DNA of 64,000 nucleotides from Euclidia mi. Lineage: Eukaryota > Arthropoda > Insecta > Lepidoptera > Erebidae. A program made the translations under genes and the position numbers. Shown piece by piece: positions 55,641-64,000 of the stretch. A model generated the notes under the pieces. That model had not been told where the DNA came from. It worked only from the letters and a program-made list of their open reading frames with translations, and ran no database searches. How positions within the stretch are numbered: position 1 is the first letter of the stretch; each line of letters opens with the position of its first letter. Location of the stretch: NCBI GenBank assembly GCA_944739405.2, contig OX123196.2:54722196-54786195 (forward strand), read 5' to 3'.

Positions 55641-57332
55641 AGGGTTCGTGAGGCAATCGAGCAGAATAAGGGATCCAAAGTGTTCCAGAGAGATCTGTCT
55701 GTTGGGCAGAGGCAGCTGACAAAGCTGAAGACGGAGGATGGCAGAATCGTATCGTCCAAGTCTGAGCTCTTGGAGGAGATTGAAAGGTTCTATGGACTAT
55801 GGTATAAGCTATACACGACAACGCAACAACCCGCAAGTACTCCAGTGTCAGACCCTAGAGCTGGATTGACCCGACACTATTCCGAAGATATCCCGGACGT
55901 TAGCGTGCACGAGATTAGTGTGGCTTTAAAACAGCTCAAAAACAACAAGGCGCCGGGTGATGACGGAATTACGAGCGAGCTTCTGAAGGCCGGCGGTACA
56001 CCCGCTATAGAAGCCCTTCGGAAGCTATTTAATTACGTCATTCTCGAGGGTAAAACGCCACAGGCGTGGCATAGAGGTGTGGTGGTGCTTTTCTTTAAGA
56101 AAAGGGATAAAACCTACTTAAAGAACTACAGAACCATCACACTTCTGAGCCACGTCTACAAGCTGTTTTCGAGGGTCATCACGAATCGTCTCGAGAGCAA
56201 GCTAGACGACTTCCAGCCTCCCGAACAAGCCTGTTTCCGTAAAGGCTATAGTACCATAGACCACATACATACGCTGCGGCAGGTTATACAGAAGTCCGAG
56301 GAGTATAACCAGCCTCTATGCTTGGCGTTTGTGGACTATGAGAAAGTCTTAGATTCGATCGAAGCCTAGGCGGTGCTACAGTCTCTCCAACGGTGCCGGA
56401 TTGACTACCGATATATCGAAGGGCTGAAGTGTTTGTATGAAAACGCCACTATGTCTGTCCGCCTCCAGGACCAGAGTTCGAAACCTATTCAACTCCAGCG
56501 AGGGGTCAGACAGGGGGATGTCATATCCCCGAAACTGTTTACCACTGCGCTGGAGGATGTTTCAAGCTTTTGGACTGGAATGGACTCGGCATCAACATCA
56601 ATGGCGAGTACATTACTCACCTTCGATTTGCAGACGATATCGTTGTCATGGCTGAGACCATGGAAGGCCTAGGCACAATGCTCGATGGCCTATGTAGAGT
56701 CTCCCAACAAGTAAGGTCTTAAGATGAACATGGACAGGACGAAAATCATGTCGAACGTCCATGTTGTACCTGCTCCTATTCAGGTTGGGAACTCTACGCT
56801 CGAAGTTGTCGACAAGTATATCTATCTGGGACAAGTAGTCCAATTAGGTATGTCCAACTTCGAGAAGGAGGTCAATCGTCGAATCCAACTCGGTTGGGCA
56901 GCGTTCGGGAAGCTACGACATATCTTCTCGTCCGATATCCCGCAGTGTCTCAAGACGAAAGTCTTTGACCAGTGTGTGTTGCCAGTGATGACTTACGGAT
57001 CAGAGACGTGGTCGCTCACTATGGGCCTTATCAGAAGGCTCAAGGTTACTCAGAGGGCGATGGAGAGAGCTATGCTTGGAGTTTCCCTGCGAGATCGAAT
57101 CAGAAATGAGGAGATCCGCAGTAGAACCAAAGTCGCCGACATAGCTCTCCGGATAGCCAAGCTGAAGTGGCAGTGGGCAGGGCACATAGCTCGAAGAACC
57201 GATGGCCGTTGGGGCAGAAAGATTCTGGAGTGGCGGCCACGTACCGGACGACGCAGCAGAGGTAGGCCCCCCGCAAGGTGGACTGACGATCTCGTCAAGA
57301 TCGCGGGAGGCGGTTGGATGCGCGCAGCTTAA
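55641..57332 (+). pseudogene. RTE-type reverse transcriptase
   Basis: Motifs: NNKAPGDDGITSELLKAGG, VVVLFFKKRDKTYLKNYRTI, QACFRKGYSTIDHI, LAFVDYEKVLDSIEA, GVRQGDVISPKLF, then the catalytic FADD in another frame near 56630, MNMDRTKIMSN, YIYLGQVV, YGSETWSL, RAMERAMLGVSLRDRIRNEE and GRPPARWTDDLVKIAG. A TAG at 56367-56369, probably a former TGG, and frameshifts near 56570 and 56715 inactivate it. The N-terminal endonuclease is lost by 5' truncation. Confidence 0.9.
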
Positions 57333-57408
57333 GACCGGTCTGTGTGGAGAACCTTGGGGGAGGCCTATGTCCAGCAGTGGACGTCGTTTGGCTGATATGA
57401 TGATGATA
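55641..57408 (+). mobile_element. 5'-truncated RTE-type LINE
   Basis: Begins inside the region before the reverse transcriptase and ends GGAGGCCTATGTCCAGCAG, GCTGATATGATGATGAT. It is the longest copy of the family whose tails occur at 16004, 36049 and 58140. No target duplication was identified. Confidence 0.88.
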
Positions 57409-58139
57409 GGTTATATGCTACGTACGGCGTAGAATGTGCTACGAGTTTAGGTGTTCTACAAACTTATAGAAAATAAATGTTTTTAAAAAGGTACTTGGCT
57501 GTTTGTTTTCTATCTGTGTACTGTGATACAGGATTTATTTACAAAGGGAAACAGCCTATTCGAGAACATAAATTCGGCATTTTTGTCATCTTTTTTACAA
57601 GACGTCTTTTAATTTTAATGTGAGTATTTAACATAATACATCATTTGATTTCTAAAGTATAAAAAAATACGTCTATTCTTCATCTTTTATCTCTTTTACT
57701 CCTATTTCAATCGCATGTTTCATTTTAACCACATTATTTCGAGCACTGCTCGCTAACTGGTCATGTGCAGTATTCTTTTCACAATATACAGAGAATAAAT
57801 TTCATTAGAAAATTAATAGCACTTATTTGTAAAGTCATACAGACCTGATAAATGATAATTGGTAATAGATATTGGAATTTATTAAATTAATGCATAGAAG
57901 TGAATTGATTTCAGAGATAAAGCCAATAAGTGATTGCAGTTAATTCTGGTTGTTGCCAATGAATCTGGCTTTATTTTGCTTGCGTTTGGTAACTGACTGG
58001 AGAGATAATACCTATGTATGTGTTGGTTGCAGCAAACTTTGTATAAGTAAAGTTTAGCAAAGAAACAGTCCGTAATTCCGTATATATAAAAACTGGATTC
58101 GCAATGGACAAGGTATACCTACAGCTTGAAGAATTGATG
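57409..58139. other. AT-rich region containing one candidate exon
   Basis: Apart from the minus-strand candidate at 57673-57774, nothing was recognised. A possible polyadenylation signal (AATAAA on the minus strand, about 57530) lies downstream of that candidate. Confidence 0.4.
57673..57774 (-). other. Candidate terminal coding exon (unassigned)
   Basis: The minus-strand frame reads TAHDQLASSARNNVVKMKHA and then IEIGVKEIKDEE before a TAG at 57673-57675. It is a charged, helix-like peptide unlike any element in the window. An AG at 57775-57776 could be a splice acceptor, although its pyrimidine tract is weak. An AATAAA about 140 bases downstream would fit a short 3' UTR. I cannot name the protein; chance is possible. 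Confidence 0.3.
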
Positions 58140-58350
58140 GCCTTTGAGGAAGAAAAGTTCTAAGTGGCGACTATGCACTAGAGAACGTAGAAGGGATATG
58201 CCCCTTGCAAGGGGGACCAACGAACGTAGTAGGGATCGCGGGAAGCAGTTGGATGCGGGTGGCTCACGATCAGTCTATGAGGAGAGCCTTGGACTTTGAC
58301 CACTGTTCATCTTTGGACGTTTTAGGCTGTGGTGATGATGATGATGAATA
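58140..58350 (+). mobile_element. RTE-type LINE 3' fragment, decayed
   Basis: GGATCGCGGGAAGCAGTTGG, ATGCGGGTGGCTCACG and GGTGATGATGATGATGAA match the RTE C-terminus and tail with many changes. Confidence 0.75.
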
Positions 58351-59329
58351 GTCAAGTACAATCTCAGATTAAATAAATATACTTAGCTTGCCTTGTCATA
58401 AACATAAAAAAGCATCACACAGGGCATCAAAAGGAAGACCTTATGAAGTAAGAAAAGGACACAGATTTTTTAATTCCCTTCTTATACAATCTGTGCTGCA
58501 TTCAATTTGTTTATTTGACCTGAGCTCCGTAATTCTCGTCAGTATTCACGTTAGCCAGTGTAAGATAATGCTTAAGTTAATATCCAGTGCTACAAGGTTT
58601 GAGATTCTCGGTGAAAGTAAGAATGTGACACAGAAAGGAGAAAAAAAAAGAGAGACTATTCTGAGGAAGCTTTGTGTTGTTTTAGTCGTTAAGTTAGAAG
58701 TTCAGCATGCGTACATAATTATGGAAGCCTTCTCCCCTCGACACATTCTTTAAGTTCAACTCGACAAACGAGTTTCTTTTTAACTTTTGGCGAGATTAAT
58801 CAGGTCCGTCAACAATTACAATTCAGCTGAATATCAGCAATTTGTTATTGTTTTAATGTGAAATCTCTGTGAACGGTTTTTAACAAAATCGGCGAAATTT
58901 GCCAACTATTTCGCTTGGTATTACTCAGAGCTTTGCGCGACGTATCAATTTCACTCAAATTTTATTTTAATATTTTGGTACAGTCTTTCTCCTTATTATA
59001 TTATTACTTATGAACAAGTATTACCCCATTTGAACCTTTTTTGTTTATTTATGCGTCCTAACATTCTGCATTTCTCCAAATAGGCTCCCATAAAACCCAC
59101 GTGCCTCACCCTTTTTGCGAAATGCCTCCAGCCTTATAAAAACAGTATAGTATTATGGATAAGATCAGCGGTACTATTTACAGGCTCTATAAATTATTCT
59201 CTCAGCTAAGTAGAAAGTATAACATTGTGTTTAACTTGTTATATGTGTGTAGGGTTGGTACTTGTGCTTAAGAAGTCTTGTGGTACCGATATCGTGCCTT
59301 AAATTTTAAATTAGGCTAACAATTGTTTG
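58351..59329. other. No feature recognised
   Basis: A 121-residue frame at 58388 lacks recognisable motifs. Otherwise AT-rich. Confidence 0.45.
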
Positions 59330-59600
59330 GATAAAATTTTGTTTGTTTTTCGTGCGAGTGTGTGGCCAACTCTGGTGTCGGAGTTTTTCAGACCGCCCGA
59401 AGGCCTCCGACATGGCCTAACGATCCTTATCCTTAGACAAGAACCGGGACCGACAGTTTTACGTGCCCTCCGAAGCACGGTAGCGCTCAGATGGAAATGC
59501 CACACACGGTCACCCATCCAAGTGGTGACCTGTGCAAGCGTTGCTTAACTTTCCCGATCTGTTACGAACGACAAGCTAAGTCTCGCTATGAGCGCTACTT
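59330..59600 (-). mobile_element. 5S rRNA-derived SINE (SINE3-like)
   Basis: On the minus strand GATCGGGAAAGTTAAGCAAC, GGTCACCACTTGGATGGGTG and ACCG resemble the internal promoter half of 5S rRNA (AAGTTAAGCAGCG, TTAGATGGGTGACCG). The rest does not match 5S, so it is a SINE with a 5S-like head rather than a 5S gene. It ends toward an AACAAACAAAATTT-like tail on the left. Confidence 0.6.
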
Positions 59601-59644
59601 GGATAAAATGATCTCAATTGTTACTGTTCTATACCTACGTCTGG

Positions 59645-60220
59645 TTTGAGCTGAAGAGTTTGTTTGTTTGCTTAAACGCGCTAATCTCAGGAACTACTGG
59701 TTCAATTCGAAAAATTATTTCAGCGTTAGATAGCCCTGTAACGTTATTGGGTGCGTGTGTAGCGTAATGATGATTAGACTATATGCCTAATGAGTTACCT
59801 AGTAGGTACGTGTACTGCAGATATATTAAATATTGATTTACTGGTTACAAAATATTATTTATTTGAGCAAGCGTTACATCAAAAGATACCCGGTAGCAAC
59901 TAGTTTAAGACTAAAACTCAGGGCGTAGGCAGGCAGGCTGACGCGACTTTGGTGCTTCTGGACACAAGGAGCACTTAGCTATTGCAGCAGCGATGTCCGG
60001 AGTGAGGAAAGGGGCGACCACTCCTGCGCCATGGTATATATAGGTGGCTGGGAGGTGAAGCGGCCATCCAAGAGTAGTAGGGGCGAGCGCGTCAGCTACG
60101 ACGTCACAGCCCATTTATCGAAGAAGGCTATATGCTACATAACATCACGCTATGAGCCACGCCAGTGGAGCAGTAGCCTTAAATGACGCGGGTGTAACCG
60201 CCGGCGCCGGCTCATCTAGT
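59645..60220 (+). mobile_element. Helitron-like repeat split by a solo LTR
   Basis: AGAGTTTGTTTGTTTGCTTA, ATCTCAGGAACTACTGGTTC and GCGTTAGATAGCCC are followed, after the LTR, by CCCATTTATCGAAGAAGGC, ACATCACGCTATG and ATCTAGT. These are the two halves of a common lepidopteran repeat that ends in CTAG. Confidence 0.75.
59737..60108 (+). mobile_element. Solo LTR, 372 bp
   Basis: Starts TGTAACGTTATTGG and ends GACGTCACA, so TG...CA with short inverted ends (TGTAACG/TGTGACG). GCCC flanks it at 59733-59736 and 60109-60112, a 4-bp target duplication as made by Ty3/gypsy-type integrases. A TATA box (GGTATATATAGG) lies at about 60032. Removing the LTR and one GCCC restores the host repeat. Orientation is inferred from the TATA position and is uncertain. 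Confidence 0.82.
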
Positions 60221-61451
60221 ATCTAAATATATTTTAGTGTTCAAATTTTAAGCGACTTTGCCAGGAGTGGGGTGGTTGCCTCTGCAAGTAATTCGATTGG
60301 GTGGAAGGATTATGAAGTGGATAAATAATTCGCAACTTAAATCTTTCTAAACTTTGATTTAATAAATTATGTATTAAATTTTATTTAAATACGTAGTAAC
60401 AACGGTAATGCATATTTTATGACAAAGAGCGTACCACTTATTATCCAGTAATTTATTATTTATACAAAAAATGTAGATATATGCATATGCACAAAACTTT
60501 AGAGAGCGTATAGCATCAGGCACCAGACCTGTCTGAAATCAAGAAACCTCAGAAAGTAAATGACGGCAGAACACGTCGTTGGCCAAATCGCAACAGTTTG
60601 TCAGTCAGCACCGTTCGTGGCAGCTAACACGACATACACGAATCTAGGTCAAACGTAGTGGCAATTGAGTTGTAATACTATTCATTTCATTGTTGATATA
60701 GATGATTCTGTTTAACGAACAAATGTATTCCATAATAGATACTTCTACAAGATTAAAACTGAATCTTTTAGAGATTCGTGTACAACTAAACTAGTAAACA
60801 GCTGCACCGATATTCTTTAAAAGTTTCATGCGTGAAATTCATAATTGATTGATGAGAGTCACTATATCGAAATGCAAAGACTTACGAAAGCTTGTTTGCA
60901 GCTAAGTCAATTAAGAAAATGCTATTATTATCCACAAGTTAACACAGTCATATCTAAAAATGGAATAAATAGAAGGGCAAGAAATACAACAAAGGTATAA
61001 AGTAAACAATTTAACTTCTTATTTATATGAATACGTGAGTTTTCTTCAAGCCTATGATTTTCGGGTATCTTATGTACAGAAAAGGTTATACTTATGACAC
61101 AAAACGTATAATAAAATATTTAAGGTCAGATAGAATTTCTAAGTTGAGATTGATGATGACGTATAGTGTGTTGTCGTCTGTAATTACGGATTTTACAAAA
61201 ATAGGTCCAGGAAGCATAGATACTCACCAATGATAAAGGCTGTGTAACAATTTGTTCACGCACTCACGACTTTTTGGAGAAGTAGGCAGAGATTATAAAA
61301 ATCCTTCATGACATAACAATCCTTAAGCTTTAAGGATGTCACCAGAGTAATGGGCACTTTTACAAAGGAGAGTCAATCTTCTGTATTTAATATAATATAT
61401 TATATTATAGATCAAATAAAAAAGCAGTTATACTGTGAGTTTTACTTTAAA
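60221..61451. other. No feature recognised
   Basis: AT-rich, no coding signal. Confidence 0.5.
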
Positions 61452-61850
61452 GCTAATATTCTTTCAGATCAGGTTGGTCTAGTAAGCGGACCCAGGGCTC
61501 CAATGCAAATTTTTTGGATCATCATCATCATCATCATCAGCCTTTAACAGTCCACTGCTGGACTAGGCCTCTCCTTTGAAAGAAGAAATTGGCCTACTAT
61601 ACCACGCTGGCCAAACGAGTTGGTATAGGGTTTGTATCAAGTTTTCCTTCTCTTACAGTGCTGTTCTCTGCATAATATGCTCCCTCAGTCGGCTCTTACG
61701 ACACCCATGGGATGATATGGGGTGGTGACAATCCGTATTCTTAATCCGTCACCACACGGAAAAAAAATTGTTTGTATGTAATTTTTTGGATGTAACTGGG
61801 ATAATGCTAGGACTGAAACAAAAGAAGTCCTTCAAAATATGCAAGCACGG
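61452..61850 (+). mobile_element. LINE/SINE tail interrupted by a retroposon
   Basis: AAAGCTAATATTCTTTCAG, GGTCTAGTAAGCGGACCC and GGGCTCC before 61507 continue after 61791 with GATAATGCTAGGACTGAAAC, as in the copy at 32110-32275. Confidence 0.7.
61520..61779 (-). mobile_element. Short retroposon (SINE-like), copy C
   Basis: Inverted relative of 587-814. It is flanked by 12-bp direct repeats AATTTTTTGGAT at 61508-61519 and 61780-61791. It carries about 20 extra bases at its 5' end and a longer (ATC)n run at its 3' end. Confidence 0.88.
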
Positions 61851-62317
61851 GCTATGATGACTCACTGTAGATAATCAGTGGCTGCACTTTCTATTTATAG
61901 TGATTCATACACCACCACCATACTCGACCTGAGTTTGAAATTTTACCAAAAAAACATATTTCAATTAATTTCCCTGGAAACCCTAAATTTTGAAAGACAC
62001 ATATCATAGTACAGCACTAAGTAAGTAAAGCTGTTGAGAAAGTGAAGTCTTAAGTCGCTAATGAGGTTAAACATAATCCGTCTTACTTATAAAATCTCGT
62101 TAAGTGTGACTTAGCCACCTCTCAGCTGAACAGCTCTCAAGCATTTAAACAATGCTAAAATTTTCTTTACTTATAAACATTGTTTAGTTGTTGCTCAGCT
62201 GAGTAACTGATAAGGAACGATACACATACGAGGGCCACAGATTATAGCCAAAATAGTCGACTAAATAACGCAATTGAACGAACACGCTTGGCTATTTTGT
62301 ATCTATGAGTCATAGTA

Positions 62318-62370
62318 GTCATAGCAACGATATTTTGTCATAGACTATGACAGAATATCATTGCTATGAC
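62318..62370. repeat. 25-bp hairpin with two mismatches, 3-base loop
   Basis: Arms 62318-62342 and 62346-62370, loop GAC; the arm contains GTCATAGCAA and TTTTGTCATA. Confidence 0.92.
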
Positions 62371-62475
62371 CAATAACAAAAAGTCCGAGAGCTGATGAAC
62401 AATTTAGGAATTTTTATAAACCCTACGAGAATTATTGATAAATTTTGAAATTTAGTTATTTTTCTATTATTGCAC

Positions 62476-62540
62476 TTTCTTTGAGATTCAATCTATTCGC
62501 TTAGGGTACCCCTAAGCGAATAGATTGAATCTCAAAGAAA
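62476..62540. repeat. Perfect 31-bp hairpin, 3-base loop
   Basis: Arms 62476-62506 and 62510-62540, loop TAC; the arm contains GATTCAATCTATTCGCTTAG. Confidence 0.97.
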
Positions 62541-63110
62541 CTATACTCTAACTATACTATACTCATTACATGTGTATTTTTGTTTTTCATCAAAAGATCT
62601 AAAAAGTTATTTTTCGATTATTATTGTAAGGATGGAATTATTTATTTACTCCGAAAATATTATTGAGAATTTTTTTTTGCCTGTACAAAGATTCAAGTAT
62701 TTGTAGGGGGCCGCTACACTTCAACTAGACCCCAACTATCTTATTCAGGTTCATTCTGTCCCCTCAATTGGGTATGTTACCAAAAATTGTTTACCAGCTC
62801 TCCTACTATTATGTTGTTCTAAAAATATCGGAAAGAAATAATTTATAACCATACTAGTTAAATCTTCTATAAGTATAATTTTGGAAATCTTCTAGATCTT
62901 CGAAATCTATGTTTAATTATAAATCAACATTAAAATTAAAAAACGTTTATACAAGGTCCCGGTGTTGTTTAAATTTGACAGCTATTTGAACATCAGTTAT
63001 TCGCTACTAAACGCTAAACAGTAAGGTAAGGTTTATAAGTAAGGTTTTTGCTAATCAGCGTCTCAGCAGATGTTCAAAATTTTAAATAACGTTTATAAGT
63101 AAGAGTATGT

Positions 63111-64000
63111 GTAGCTGACTGACAGCCCTGGCTTACTGCGTAGTTGTGAGGCATTATAACGTGTGGCTGTAGCTAGGCTATTTATACGGTCTTAAGAAAT
63201 TCATCTTAGTTTTCTATTATATTTATCCAGCCAAGCAAGTGTCTTGATTTTATGTTAGTATTCAAACAGAAATTAATTCAATCCTATTTCATACAATTTA
63301 CTCTAGTAAAATTTGATGTGGGAAGCGTGCTCCATCTTTGAGTGAACTATCGTTTAACATCAGGCGAGATCACGGCTAAACATTATTCAGTCGACTGTTC
63401 AAAAACTTCACCGAAACCAATAAGAGGTTAACAATTTTATGCTAAATTAAATTAGATATTTATTATATAAAATACTAGGGGAAGCCCACGGAAATACACG
63501 CCAAAGGAGAATGACCAAAACTGGGCTATTTTGTGGCACGTTTGCTTCTAAACCATTCATATCTAGAAAATCTTCTTTTATTTTTTAATTTTATATACAT
63601 TAATTTTAATTTAAAGCAAAACGGGGATATTTAGTTCAAAATTAAAAGTATCTGCGTTGTTCCGGTCGTGAAATACATTCATAGTGAAAACAGGGTGACA
63701 TAACAAAAGTTCTAATAAGCAAAATAACACCAAAATCTTATGATATTTTGAAAAATGTATTGCGGTGAAATATTTTCTATAAATAATATGTTAATCCTTT
63801 TTGCAACATATTAGTCACGAAATAATGTTTTGTACTTATCGAAAATATGGGCACATATTTTTATTATACTGGCATCTGTAATGTCTTACGCAAAGAAATA
63901 TAACCTTATTACTAGTCCAACCTCTCTGGTCTTACGTCACTTATTTTGACATGAAAACAGTCAAATTGCTTTTTCACCTATGCTCATATCTCTTTATTGG
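63111..64000. other. No feature recognised
   Basis: AT-rich sequence to the end of the window; no gene or element was recognised. Confidence 0.5.

Larger units (their letters stand above)
62080..63110. mobile_element. Possible TIR element with two hairpins
   Basis: CTTACTTATAAA near 62089 and its inverse TTTATAAGTAAG near 63090 suggest inverted ends; related words recur inside (62169 and 63027). No transposase or target duplication was found, so this is tentative. Confidence 0.35.

Overview
The window looks like nuclear DNA of a moth or butterfly (Lepidoptera). It is AT-rich and almost entirely built from transposable elements of kinds familiar in lepidopteran genomes: LINE/SINE 3' tails ending in GCTGATGATGATGAT, a tail ending in (ATGT)n, a BEL/Pao LTR element, ~207-bp Helitron-type repeats ending in CTAG, tRNA-headed SINEs, mariner, Tc1 and Harbinger elements. 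The species cannot be named from the sequence. No intact host gene is visible. Two short stretches (2512-2601 on +, 57673-57774 on -) could be host exons, so the window may be intron or intergenic.

Layout. 1-2.5 kb: short retroposon and a GC-rich hairpin MITE. 2.6-7.1 kb: a nearly complete but broken CR1/jockey-type LINE on the minus strand. 8.1-13.2 kb: a BEL/Pao LTR retrotransposon with two 505-bp LTRs and a 5-bp target duplication, inserted in a SINE-like repeat; its gag is intact but most of pol is gone and a TAYGC minisatellite sits at the deletion. 14.6-17.5 kb: remains of an errantivirus-like envelope gene split by a 1170-bp TA-flanked DNA element that carries a gene-like fragment. 17.5-20.5 kb: a LINE with an (ATGT)n tail. 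20.7-23.4 kb: SINEs, Helitrons and a TTAA-flanked MITE nested inside a SINE. 25.1-32.0 kb: a 6.8-kb Harbinger element (12-bp TIRs, CTG target duplication) with both of its typical genes and, inside it, a 3.4-kb foldback structure with ~0.9-kb inverted arms. 32-45 kb: solo SINEs, MITEs, Helitrons and a GC-rich retroposon with a 15-bp target duplication. 45-54.7 kb: an RLE-type LINE fragment, a full-length mariner with one stop codon, and a Tc1 element broken twice, once by a 3.3-kb block holding the mariner and once by a CR1-type LINE that itself contains a Helitron. 55.6-57.4 kb: an RTE-type LINE. 59.3-60.2 kb: a 5S-rRNA-like SINE and a solo LTR inside a Helitron. 61.5-64 kb: further retroposon and hairpin-rich sequence.

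The elements interact mainly by nesting and by sharing 3' tails: short retroposons carry the same terminal sequences as the LINEs, which suggests they borrow LINE enzymes. The most unusual signal is a set of near-perfect inverted repeats (11-31 bp arms) nearly all separated by exactly three bases.
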